18,746 bases of DNA from an uncultured Clostridia bacterium (lineage in GTDB: Bacteria > Bacillota > Clostridia > TANB77 > CAG-508), in NCBI GenBank assembly GCA_947584125.1, contig CANPWI010000013.1:1-18746 (forward strand), written 5' to 3'. Shown in pieces: positions 7,479 through 14,261 of this stretch. The notes under the pieces are model-generated. The model did no database searches, was not told where the DNA came from, and saw only the letters and a program-made list of their open reading frames with translations. The position numbers and the translations under genes were made by a program. The first letter of the stretch is position 1; every line of letters starts with the position of its first letter.

Positions 7479-7484
7479 ATAAAT

Positions 7485-7567
7485 AAACATATACCTCATG
7501 TATGTGTTTATGATTGGATAGAGATACGGTCTGCAAATTGTAATCTCTATCCTATTTTCTTTTTTCT
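7485..7567 (+). ncRNA. Predicted two-hairpin small RNA
   Basis: The expected start at about 7485 is the first base of a 10-bp hairpin (7485-7494 with 7500-7509, one G-U pair, loop CTCAT). A short linker leads to a second perfect 10-bp hairpin (7516-7525 with 7543-7552, 17-nt loop) followed by a T-rich run with the form of a Rho-independent terminator. No reading frame of note fits inside. The transcript of about 75-85 nt is orphan: the next gene to the right is on the other strand. It does not resemble 6S RNA, tmRNA, RNase P RNA or a riboswitch I know. Function unknown; regulation by Spo0A is suggested by the two upstream boxes. Confidence 0.6.
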
Positions 7568-7609
7568 TTTTTATTAAAATCAACATGAACATATTTTATA
7601 TCTTTTTCT

Positions 7610-7645
7610 AAAAAAAAGCAATACATTTTTTGTATTTTTTTTATT
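7610..7645. terminator. Weak bidirectional terminator between the small RNA and the nuclease gene
   Basis: AATACA (7620-7625) pairs with TGTATT (7631-7636), flanked by an A run on the left and a T run on the right, so each strand reads as a short stem followed by U residues. It would separate the two converging transcripts. Confidence 0.45.
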
Positions 7646-7657
7646 CATATTAACGCA

Positions 7658-7690
7658 TTTTTGTCGTTTTTTGTCGTTTTTTGTTGTTTC
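7658..7690. repeat. Three tandem 10-bp T-tract repeats
   Basis: TTGTCGTTTT occurs twice in tandem (7661-7680), followed by the variant TTGTTGTTTC (7681-7690). Runs of T at a 10-bp period imply intrinsically curved DNA. It lies just past the stop of the nuclease gene; no function is evident. Confidence 0.6.
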
Positions 7691-7731
7691 CTCTTTTTTC
7701 CAATTAATTATTCATATTTTTTATCTCGTTT

Positions 7732-8094
7732 TTACATTATATGAAAAAAATTATTGTGAAAATATTTTTTTATTTTTTCTTTTGACATTGTATACATTGT
7801 TCGCACAAAGTGAATATTATTGTCACTTACTCTTACTACAACTATAACATAATCATTGTTTATTCTGTATTTTTTTATAAATTCTATTGATTTCTTCTTT
7901 TCATTTCTTGCTATATATGTTGGATTTTTTATTATGTCTTTTATCTTGTTACCATACTTTTTAAACTCTATAGGATGCTTTCTCTTTATATGTTCTATGT
8001 TTGTATTTCCTATATAAATCGACTCTTCTTTTTCATAATCTAGTTTTAAAATTTCTATAACTTTTTTACTTACCTTTCCTATTTTTTTCGTCAT
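7732..8094 (-). CDS. PBECR-type (BECR-fold) nuclease domain protein, putative toxin
   Basis: The 120 residues resemble stand-alone PBECR domains (phage Barnase-EndoU-ColicinE5/D-RelE-like nucleases; PBECR3 seems closest). Family-like features in order are a short basic helix (GKVSKKVIEILKLD), IYIGNTNIEHIKRKHP (residues about 26-41) with a likely active-site His, YGNKIKDIIKNPTYIARN, then the alternating strands YVIVVVRVSDNN and FVRTMYTMSKEKI. The family is predicted to cleave RNA and occurs in phages, mobile elements and toxin modules; activity here is inference. The ATG at 8094 has a strong AGGAGGG site. The gene is divergent from an XRE repressor, and its promoter is bracketed by two of four operator dyads, so it is probably tightly repressed. 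No separate immunity gene is visible. Confidence 0.65.
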   Translation of the reverse strand: MTKKIGKVSKKVIEILKLDYEKEESIYIGNTNIEHIKRKHPIEFKKYGNKIKDIIKNPTYIARNEKKKSIEFIKKYRINNDYVIVVVRVSDNNIHFVRTMYTMSKEKIKKYFHNNFFHIM

Positions 8095-8142
8095 AATATT
8101 AACCCTCCTAATAACTATGGTTAAATTTAATCATTTTTAATT

Positions 8143-8267
8143 TCACTCATAGTATATATTATTAATATTAATTTGTAAACACTCTGAGTGAATTTTAGTA
8201 AAATATTCACTTAAAGTGTTTAGCTAGCTTATGTATTTTTTTATTTACTTTTTTACACTAAGAGTGT
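8143..8267. promoter_or_regulatory. Four operator dyads CACT-N3-AGTG
   Basis: Sites with four-base arms and a three-base centre lie at 8144-8154 (CACT-cat-AGTA, degenerate), 8180-8190, 8208-8218 and 8256-8266 (the last three perfect), mostly extended by A/T on both sides. The first overlaps the -10 and the second abuts the -35 of the nuclease promoter; the fourth sits between the -35 and -10 of the repressor promoter. The XRE protein is the obvious ligand. Confidence 0.75.
8151..8179 (-). promoter_or_regulatory. Promoter of the nuclease gene
   Basis: On the minus strand TTTACA (8179-8174) and TATACT (8156-8151) are separated by 17 bp. Operator dyads overlap the -10 and border the -35. Confidence 0.7.
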
Positions 8268-8272
8268 ATAAT
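8244..8272 (+). promoter_or_regulatory. Promoter of the XRE repressor gene
   Basis: TTTACT (8244-8249), a 17-bp spacer and TATAAT (8267-8272). A perfect operator dyad fills the spacer, which predicts negative autoregulation. Confidence 0.7.
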
Positions 8273-8311
8273 ATATTAAAATAATTTAACTATTTATGAA
8301 AGGAATCTATT

Positions 8312-8647
8312 ATGAATCGAATAAAACTATTAAGAAGAGAAAATAATTGGACACAACTGGATTTGGCTGAAAAGCTTAATTGTGCTATTAGTAGTGTAGC
8401 TATGTATGAAAATGATACAAGAAAACCTAGTTTAGATGTATTAGTTAAATTGTCAGAAATTTTTGATTGTAGTATAGATTTTTTAATTGGAAAAACAGAT
8501 ATAAGAAAATCTGGAGAACAAATAGATGATATTTTAAATGAAGCAATGATTGGAATGTCTAAAAAAGAATATGATAAATTATCTGAAGTGCAAAAAAAAC
8601 AAATTCGAGATTTTGCTATATTTATAAAAAAACAGGGTAATAAATAA
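8312..8647 (+). CDS. XRE-family transcriptional repressor
   Basis: The 111 residues carry a Cro/CI-type helix-turn-helix at about 4-60, with WTQLDLAEKLNCAISSVAMYENDTRKPSLDVLVKLSEIFDCSIDFLIGK running through the recognition helix and the typical FDCSIDFLIG end. The C-terminal tail (about 65-111) is charged and helical and probably mediates dimerisation; there is no peptidase domain. The start has an AAAGGA site. It is divergent from the PBECR gene, with four dyads in the 217-bp gap, one of them inside its own promoter. This suggests it represses both genes, like a phage immunity repressor or a toxin-module regulator. Whether it also binds the nuclease protein is unknown. A terminator follows. 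Confidence 0.88.
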   Translation: MNRIKLLRRENNWTQLDLAEKLNCAISSVAMYENDTRKPSLDVLVKLSEIFDCSIDFLIGKTDIRKSGEQIDDILNEAMIGMSKKEYDKLSEVQKKQIRDFAIFIKKQGNK

Positions 8648-8664
8648 TAATTAAAAAATATTTT

Positions 8665-8710
8665 AACCTAAATACCATAATAATTTAATGGCATTTAGGT
8701 TATTTTTTTA
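8665..8710. terminator. Terminator between the XRE gene and the LPXTG gene
   Basis: AACCTAAAT-a-CCAT (8665-8678) pairs with ATGG-c-ATTTAGGTT (8688-8701) and is followed by a T7 run on the plus strand. The minus strand also has a U-rich tail, so it probably serves both converging genes. Confidence 0.85.
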
Positions 8711-8740
8711 CTGATTAATAATTAAATATTTTATCTTTTT

Positions 8741-9622
8741 TTAATTTTTATAAATAGATATTTTTATTCCAATTCCAATTACTAATAATACAACAATTGA
8801 AATTATAAGAACTATTTCTACTATTTGTCCTCCTGTTTTAGGTAAGATACTATTTGAAATTGTATTGTCTAATGTATTATTTATAGATACATTGTTATTT
8901 ATTGTACTATTATTTACAGTATTATTATCTACTGTATTATTATTTATGACATTGTTAATACTATTAGTTATTGTATTGTTATTTACTTCTCCTTGTGTAT
9001 CTTCTTTTTTAAATTCTTCTAAACTATTTAATAATTTATGAGAAACAAATTTATATGTATCTTCATCCTTTTGTAATGTTACTTTTCTATATTTTGTTTC
9101 TGTATCTGTTAGGTAATTAGCTGAATATGCTATTTCGTATAATCCATTATTTATTTTGTAATCTTCTATCTTTAAATCAGTTATTAAATTTGTATCAAAT
9201 CTTACATAATAATATGCATCATATTTTTCTATATATGTGTATCCTTCTGAATTATCTAATTCATTAATTTTTTCTGATATTTCGTTTTCAGATAAATTAG
9301 TTTTTTGTTTTAATAGGTCTATTACATCTTGTTTTTTTATTTTTCGTGTAGATTCTAATGGGTCATATAAAGTATCCTCATTATTAATTCCTAATGCTTC
9401 CTCTTCTTCCTCAGTAATTCCTTGAGTTTCTATATTTGCCCCAGAATATAATAGTTGCTCTATATCAATATCTTTTATATCTTCATATTGACTTGTTAAA
9501 AATCCTAAATTTTCATTTAAATAATCACTTAATTCTTGTGATATATCTGTTTCTGCAAACGAAACTACTGTTCCTACAATTATTAATATAGATACTACGC
9601 ATAAACTTAATATTTTCTTCAT
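8741..9622 (-). CDS. LPXTG-anchored surface protein of unknown function
   Basis: The 293 residues have the layout of a sortase substrate: a signal peptide (about 1-23, ending VSFAET), an acidic extracellular domain (about 25-210) with YYVRFDTN and YEIAYSANY strand segments, an Asn/Thr-rich low-complexity stalk (about 212-258) built from NNT and INN units, LPKTG at 260-264, a hydrophobic helix of about 20 residues, and a short end with Lys residues. It should be cell-wall anchored or, if made in the forespore, displayed on the spore. The ribosome binding site is AAAGGAG. The upstream promoter looks forespore-type rather than sigma-A. I recognise no enzymatic or binding domain, and no sortase gene lies in the window. 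Confidence 0.85.
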   Translation of the reverse strand: MKKILSLCVVSILIIVGTVVSFAETDISQELSDYLNENLGFLTSQYEDIKDIDIEQLLYSGANIETQGITEEEEEALGINNEDTLYDPLESTRKIKKQDVIDLLKQKTNLSENEISEKINELDNSEGYTYIEKYDAYYYVRFDTNLITDLKIEDYKINNGLYEIAYSANYLTDTETKYRKVTLQKDEDTYKFVSHKLLNSLEEFKKEDTQGEVNNNTITNSINNVINNNTVDNNTVNNSTINNNVSINNTLDNTISNSILPKTGGQIVEIVLIISIVVLLVIGIGIKISIYKN

Positions 9623-9651
9623 TTTTTAATTCTCCTTTTATTTTATATTTA

Positions 9652-9682
9652 TAGTATAATTTTAACATATATTTAATATTCA
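9652..9682 (-). promoter_or_regulatory. Forespore-type (sigma-G/F-like) promoter of the LPXTG gene
   Basis: On the minus strand TGAATA (9682-9677) and TATACTA (9658-9652) are separated by 18 bp. The first matches the sigma-G -35 fully and the second matches CATAMTA at six of seven. At 17-bp spacing a sigma-A -35 would be GAATAT, a poor match. The predicted leader is about 23 nt. Confidence 0.45.
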
Positions 9683-9757
9683 TTCAATGCTTTTTTATCG
9701 TTTTTTGTATTAATAGTATGTGTTTTTAGATATTTACCATACAATTTAAGATAATTG

Positions 9758-9833
<76 letters not shown>

Positions 9834-9844
9834 ATATATAAGAG

Positions 9845-9875
9845 GAAAACAAGTAGTTATTTACTACTCGTTTTC
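9845..9875 (-). other. Hairpin at the pyrophosphorylase stop, before the tRNA
   Basis: GAAAAC-A-AGTAGT (9845-9857) is complementary to ACTACT-C-GTTTTC (9863-9875) with one mismatch and a five-base loop. On the transcribed minus strand it is not followed by a U run but by CTCTTATATATG and then the tRNA. It therefore looks like a processing or stability element rather than a terminator. Confidence 0.5.
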
Positions 9876-11303
9876 TTGTATTATATTTTTCGCAGCAACT
9901 TTTTGCTCAGCCTGCTTTATATCTATTTTTTTATTTTCATTTACATTATAATCTGGCATTATATCTATATTATTTTTATTTATATTTTCTATGGTATTAT
10001 TATAATCTTCAATATTAATTACTTTTGAAATTTTACTATATTCGATTTTTTTCAAATTATTTTTGTTTTCTATATAATTTAGATATAATTCTCTAGCTGT
10101 ATCTGGACTATCTAATCCATCTGCATTTTTAACTGGTGCAAATTCTTCTTCTCTTTTAACTCTAAGAATTGCCATATCTTCTAGTCTTTCAAATGCATCA
10201 AATATAAATGATTCAAACTTATATGCATTTGGTTCTGTTGAAATTACTATTTCACCAATTTCATTCATATAATTTGCTTTTTTAAAAGCTATATGATAAG
10301 GTAATTTATTTTTACTTATTTCTTTTAATGCTTCTATGTTAAATAGATTTGTTATTATATGTGATTCTCCAAATAATAACTCTCCATTTTTATCAGTTTT
10401 TTCAGACATTTCCTTTGATATTTCTGTATATTCTACTACATAAGGTTTACCATTTTTCTTACAAAAAACTCCTACTTTTTCTGAAGGATTTCTTTTTACT
10501 ACTGATTTACCTGTTGCTAAAACACCTTTTTTTATTGCAAGACCTGTTGCTATTGGATCTACCATTTTTGCTAAAACATTATCAACTCCAGCTATAAATA
10601 TCCATTTAATGTTTCTTTTCTCCATATCTTCAATAACATGGTTTCTAGCCATAGATTCAAATACACCACCATGTCCATCAGCTGCTTCTTTAACAAATCC
10701 TTTTTCATCAACTAAAATCTTTCCATTAGTTCCTACCATTGGAAGTTTACCTTGTGTAAAGAAAATAACATTATTTTTATTAAGACCAAAATATTTATTT
10801 TCTTCAAAAAAACTAATTGTTTGTATGTTATTTTCTTCACTTGTCATTATATACCAAGGAATTTCTACACCAAATTCTTCATTTGCTTCTTTTATTGTAT
10901 CTGATAGTGCTTCAAATAAAGATTTGCTTACACCTTTACCTATTGTAAATGTTCCTTTAGGAGCTTTATGTCCTAGTCTTGTTCCTTGACCTCCTGCCAT
11001 TGTAACAACAGCATATTGATTATTTTGAATAATATTTTTTCCTAAGTTATAATACTCTTCGTACTCTTTATTGCTTATTTTTTCTTTATCCGTATATTCT
11101 ATTGGTTCAATTTTACTTTCACCAAAGTTTACTTTCTCTTTTGTTTTTTCGTATAATGATAAAACTAATTCAAAATCTATATTTAATATTTGATTTAATA
11201 ACTTTTCTTTGTCTTTATCTGAAAATTTATCATAATTTATTAATAATTGTTCTTGACCATATTTTTTTAATATTTCTTTTGCTTGTATATATTTATTTTC
11301 CAT
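9864..11303 (-). CDS. UDP-N-acetylglucosamine pyrophosphorylase, eukaryote-type UDPGP family
   Basis: The expected reaction is UTP plus GlcNAc-1-phosphate (or another hexose-1-phosphate) to UDP-sugar and pyrophosphate in the cytoplasm. In 479 residues: an N-terminal helical domain; the nucleotide-binding loop VTMAGGQGTRLGHKAPKG (about 100-117); WIFIAGVDNVLAKMVDP, the metal/UTP-binding centre; and the UAP1-like stretch FESFIFDAFERLEDMAILRV followed by EFAPVKNADGLDSPDTAREL. After about residue 420 a charged, Asn-rich tail is variable. This is the UAP1/AGX1 lineage, not bacterial GlmU. The start at 11303 has AAAGGGAG and a good promoter. UDP-glucose or UDP-GalNAc production cannot be excluded from sequence alone. 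Confidence 0.87.
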   Translation of the reverse strand: MENKYIQAKEILKKYGQEQLLINYDKFSDKDKEKLLNQILNIDFELVLSLYEKTKEKVNFGESKIEPIEYTDKEKISNKEYEEYYNLGKNIIQNNQYAVVTMAGGQGTRLGHKAPKGTFTIGKGVSKSLFEALSDTIKEANEEFGVEIPWYIMTSEENNIQTISFFEENKYFGLNKNNVIFFTQGKLPMVGTNGKILVDEKGFVKEAADGHGGVFESMARNHVIEDMEKRNIKWIFIAGVDNVLAKMVDPIATGLAIKKGVLATGKSVVKRNPSEKVGVFCKKNGKPYVVEYTEISKEMSEKTDKNGELLFGESHIITNLFNIEALKEISKNKLPYHIAFKKANYMNEIGEIVISTEPNAYKFESFIFDAFERLEDMAILRVKREEEFAPVKNADGLDSPDTARELYLNYIENKNNLKKIEYSKISKVINIEDYNNTIENINKNNIDIMPDYNVNENKKIDIKQAEQKVAAKNIIQENE

Positions 11304-11347
11304 ATTTATTGCTCCCTTTTATAAAATAAATAAATGATATACTAATT

Positions 11348-11376
11348 ATTATAGCAATTATTAAAAATAAAGTCAA
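11348..11376 (-). promoter_or_regulatory. Sigma-A promoter of the pyrophosphorylase/tRNA-Arg unit
   Basis: On the minus strand TTGACT (11376-11371), a 17-bp spacer and TATAAT (11353-11348) with TGC just before it (extended -10). It is the only clear promoter for both the enzyme gene and the tRNA behind it. Confidence 0.8.
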
Positions 11377-11396
11377 CTTATTAGTAGACATAACTT

Positions 11397-11918
11397 TTAG
11401 TCGTTTACTACTTTTATATTATTTTTTCTATTATATTCTTTAAATACATCTTCTATTTTATGCTCTCCTGATGTATTTAATATTGCATCATGCTTATCTA
11501 GTATTGTATTTACATTTTCAAATTCTTTCATAGAATATAAATTTATTATATTAACATTTTTTTCTTCTACATTGTTATTTCTTATATATGAATAAATTTT
11601 TTCATTTATTTTTTCTATTTCTTCTTTTTCACCATTAACCAATATTTCTAGTTCACTATTTGTTTGTGACATATCATTTATTTTCTTTTCAAAATTACAA
11701 TCTTTGGTTTCAGTCCAATTAACATTTGTGATTTTGTTTTTTAATTCTTTTTCTATATTTATATTATTTAATACTTCATTTATATTATTTTCTATTCCAT
11801 TTTTTAAAATCGTTTCTATTTGTGCTCCATTTTGAATTTTTTTGCTTATGTAAGGTAATAACATAGTAGCTAGATGACTTTCATTTGCGTAAAATCCGCA
11901 TAAACTTTTAACCTTCAT
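11397..11918 (-). CDS. Uncharacterised cytoplasmic protein
   Basis: The 173 residues have no signal peptide or membrane segment and no motif I can name. The N terminus (MKVKSLCGFYANESHLATMLLPYISKK split into a strand, then a helix) looks like the start of an alpha/beta fold. The middle is lysine/asparagine-rich and helical, and IINLYSMKEFENVNTILDKHDAIL suggests a second strand-helix unit. The ATG at 11918 has a strong AGGAGG site. It is a one-gene unit facing away from spoIIR, with a high-quality promoter overlapped by a dyad, so it appears actively regulated. No function is proposed. Confidence 0.75.
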   Translation of the reverse strand: MKVKSLCGFYANESHLATMLLPYISKKIQNGAQIETILKNGIENNINEVLNNINIEKELKNKITNVNWTETKDCNFEKKINDMSQTNSELEILVNGEKEEIEKINEKIYSYIRNNNVEEKNVNIINLYSMKEFENVNTILDKHDAILNTSGEHKIEDVFKEYNRKNNIKVVND

Positions 11919-11944
11919 TTTTGTATCCTCCTAAAAATTATTAC

Positions 11945-11979
11945 TGGTAAATTTTACCAATTTATTTCAAATATGTCAA
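11945..11979 (-). promoter_or_regulatory. Promoter with operator-like dyad over the -10
   Basis: On the minus strand TTGACA (11979-11974), a 17-bp spacer and TAAAAT (11956-11951) with TGG before it form an extended -10 promoter for the unknown gene. TGGTAAA-t-TTTACCA (11945-11959), a perfect dyad with seven-base arms, covers the -10, the usual place for a repressor. Confidence 0.65.
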
Positions 11980-12008
11980 TAATATTTCAAAAAAACATTT
12001 CTCTTTTT

Positions 12009-12023
12009 TTCGACATTTCGTCT
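12009..12023. promoter_or_regulatory. Spo0A-box-like pair between the unknown gene and spoIIR
   Basis: Read on the minus strand, AGACGAA (12023-12017) is followed by TGTCGAA (12015-12009). The second matches the 0A box; the first differs at one base. It lies 30 bp upstream of the -35 of the minus-strand gene and about 170 bp before spoIIR. The 8-bp offset is not the usual tandem spacing, so the call is tentative. Confidence 0.25.
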
Positions 12024-12191
12024 TTTTTCAGTATTTTCTAGCAAAAGTCTACTAAAATGTATTGTAATATTTTTGTAATAAAAATAAAATTTTAGTATTT
12101 ATTAGTGCCAAATTTTAAGAAATAAATGTATATATTTTATTTTTTGGTTAATACTTTTTTTAAAGAGAATTTTTAACAATGGAGGTTTTTT

Positions 12192-12863
12192 ATGAATAAT
12201 TTGAAAAATTTAAATTTTATTTCAAAAATTAAACATATTTTTATTTTTATGCTTTTACTTATTTTATATACTTTACTATGTGCATCGTCTTATGCAGAAA
12301 CTGTTTCTTCTGGTATTTCAGATAGTGTATTTAGACTACATGTAATTGCAAATAGTGATTCTGAAGAGGATCAAGCTTTAAAATTTAAGGTTCGTGATAG
12401 CTTAATAAATTATATGAGTGAGATTTCTAAAAATGTAGATTCTAAAGAAGAAATTATTAAACTTGTTAATGAACATAAAAATGAATTTTATAATATAGCA
12501 ATTAATACTATAAAAGATAATGGATATGACTATGATGTAAATATTAATGTAGGTAATTTTTCTTTCCCTACAAAAGTATATGGAGATATATCACTTCCAA
12601 GTGGATATTATGATGCTTTAAGAGTAGAAATTGGAGAAGCTAAGGGACAAAATTGGTGGTGTGTAATGTTTCCTCCTTTATGTTTTGTAGATGTTTCATC
12701 AGGAATTGTTCCAGACTCCTCTAAAGAAAATATGAAAGAAAACTTATCTGACGAAGAATATTCTTTAATTTCAGATAATTCAAATGAAGTTAAGTTCAAA
12801 TTTAAAATTTTAGAAATGTTTGAGAATGTTAAAATATTTACTGCACAAAAAAATAAAGATTAA
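12192..12863 (+). CDS. spoIIR: Stage II sporulation protein R
   Basis: SpoIIR is secreted from the forespore to trigger SpoIIGA processing of pro-sigma-E in the mother cell. The 223 residues have a signal peptide/anchor at about 14-36 (ending CASSYAET), the family signature FRLHVIANSDSEEDQALKFKVRD (residues 47-69 in pieces), the segment VYGDISLPSGYYDALRVEIGEAKG, and the strongly conserved QNWWCVMFPPLCFVD. The C-terminal helices are shorter than in some Bacillus members but complete. The start has GGAGG six bases upstream. It precedes murA, a common clostridial arrangement, though with a 132-bp gap holding a separate promoter. I found no convincing sigma-F promoter. Confidence 0.93.
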   Translation: MNNLKNLNFISKIKHIFIFMLLLILYTLLCASSYAETVSSGISDSVFRLHVIANSDSEEDQALKFKVRDSLINYMSEISKNVDSKEEIIKLVNEHKNEFYNIAINTIKDNGYDYDVNINVGNFSFPTKVYGDISLPSGYYDALRVEIGEAKGQNWWCVMFPPLCFVDVSSGIVPDSSKENMKENLSDEEYSLISDNSNEVKFKFKILEMFENVKIFTAQKNKD

Positions 12864-12920
12864 TTTTATAAAAATTTGTTTATTATATGCTCCCCCTTTA
12901 TAAATTTTAAGGATTAAATA

Positions 12921-12949
12921 TTGTAATTATATATTTTTTATGATATATT
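12921..12949 (+). promoter_or_regulatory. Promoter of murA-walJ-rlmH
   Basis: TTGTAA (12921-12926) and TATATT (12944-12949), 17 bp apart, with TGA just before the -10. The expected leader is about 40 nt and contains GGGGGA (12984-12989) as ribosome binding site. Confidence 0.55.
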
Positions 12950-12995
12950 ATGTTAAAATATTCGATTTTTAAAATATATACATGGGGGAATAACT

Positions 12996-14258
12996 TTGGA
13001 AAAACTTATCATTACAGGACCAACACCATTAAAAGGTGAGGTAAAAATAAGTGGAGCAAAAAATGCTGCTGTAGCAATTTTGCCTGCTACTTTATTAATT
13101 GATGGAATTTGCACAATAGATAATTTACCTAATATTAGTGATGTTAAAATATCATGTAACATTTTAGAATCTCTAGGTGCAAAGATAACAAGAAATAATG
13201 AAAATTCAATTACAATAGATACTACAAATATATCTTCAACTTTTGCACCATTAGATATGACTAGCAAGTTTAGAGCATCTTATTATTTAATAGGTTCTCT
13301 TTTAAGTAGATGTAAACATGCACAAGTTGGAATGCCTGGTGGATGCAAATTAGGTGCAAGACCTATAGACCAACATATTAAAGGTTTTGAAGCTTTAGGA
13401 GCAACAGTTGATATAAGTTCAGGAAAAATAACTGCTTCAGCTGATGATTTAATAGGAACATCTATTTATATGGATATTGTTTCTGTTGGTGCGACAATTA
13501 ATGTTATGCTTGCAAGTGTTTTAGCTAAGGGTACTACAATTATAGAAAATGCAGCTAAAGAACCACATATTGTTGATGTTGCTAATTTTTTAAATACTAT
13601 GGGAGCAGATATTCGTGGTGCTGGAACAGATGTAATAAAAATTAATGGTGTAGAAAAATTACCTGGTAATTCTACATATTCTGTTGTGCCAGACCAAATT
13701 GAAGCAGGAACTTTTATGCTAGCTTGTGTTGCCTCTCGTGGAGATTTACTAATTAAAAAATGTATTTCTAAACACTTAGAACCTGTTACTGCTAAAATTG
13801 TTGAAATGGGTGCTAATGTAGAAGATATAGATGGTGAAAATATACATGTATGGTGTGATGCAAGACCAACAAATGTTAATATAAAAACATTACCTTATCC
13901 TGGTTTTCCAACAGATTTACAGCCACAAATGGGAGTTGTTCTTTCAACTGCTAATGGTACAAGTATTATTAATGAAAGTATTTGGGAATCTAGATTTCAG
14001 TATACTGCTGAACTTAATAAAATGGGAGCAAAAATTACAGCACAAGGAAAATCTGCTTTTTTTGAAGGTGTTGAAAAATTATCAGCTGCACCTGTTTATG
14101 CTACTGATTTAAGAGCTGGTGCTGCTCTTATAATTGCAGGAATTATTGCTGAAGGTCAAACAGAGGTATATAATTTGGAACATATAGATAGAGGTTATGA
14201 AAATATAGAAGAAAAATTTAGAAAACTTGGAGCAAAAATTGAAAGAGTTGAGGAATAA
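12996..14258 (+). CDS. murA: UDP-N-acetylglucosamine 1-carboxyvinyltransferase MurA
   Basis: MurA catalyses the first committed step of peptidoglycan synthesis, adding enolpyruvate from PEP to UDP-GlcNAc. At 420 residues it is full length. Visible residues include SGAKNAA (Lys22, Asn23), the catalytic loop GMPGGCKLGARPIDQH with Cys117 and Arg121, YPGFPTDLQPQM in the substrate domain and the C-terminal DLRAGAALIIAG and EHIDRGYENIEEKFRKLGAKI. Cys rather than Asp at position 117 predicts a fosfomycin-reactive enzyme. The start is TTG at 12996: GGGGGA is six bases upstream, the protein begins EKLIITGPTPLKGEVKISGAKN as in the family, and the nearby ATG at 12982 hits a stop after two codons. walJ follows three bases after the stop. 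Confidence 0.97.
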   Translation: MEKLIITGPTPLKGEVKISGAKNAAVAILPATLLIDGICTIDNLPNISDVKISCNILESLGAKITRNNENSITIDTTNISSTFAPLDMTSKFRASYYLIGSLLSRCKHAQVGMPGGCKLGARPIDQHIKGFEALGATVDISSGKITASADDLIGTSIYMDIVSVGATINVMLASVLAKGTTIIENAAKEPHIVDVANFLNTMGADIRGAGTDVIKINGVEKLPGNSTYSVVPDQIEAGTFMLACVASRGDLLIKKCISKHLEPVTAKIVEMGANVEDIDGENIHVWCDARPTNVNIKTLPYPGFPTDLQPQMGVVLSTANGTSIINESIWESRFQYTAELNKMGAKITAQGKSAFFEGVEKLSAAPVYATDLRAGAALIIAGIIAEGQTEVYNLEHIDRGYENIEEKFRKLGAKIERVEE

Positions 14259-14261
14259 CAA

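Noticed and set aside
7516..7552. The small-RNA hairpin as an insertion-sequence end (IS200/IS605-like) or a tracrRNA
   Set aside because: No transposase, Cas gene or CRISPR repeat is in the window, and promoter plus U-rich tail explain it better as a transcript end.
8880..8990. Repetitive AT-rich stretch as a CRISPR or satellite array
   Set aside because: It is the coding sequence of the Asn/Thr-rich stalk of the LPXTG protein; units are irregular and in frame.
12128..12155. Sigma-F promoter for spoIIR (GTATA then GGTTAATAC)
   Set aside because: The elements look right but the spacer is 13 bp, short of the usual 15 or so, and no better -35 was found.
12891..12989. TCCCCC (12891) pairing with the murA ribosome binding site GGGGGA (12984)
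   Set aside because: Only six bases, 88 nt apart, and the upstream arm lies before the murA promoter, so it would be absent from the main mRNA.
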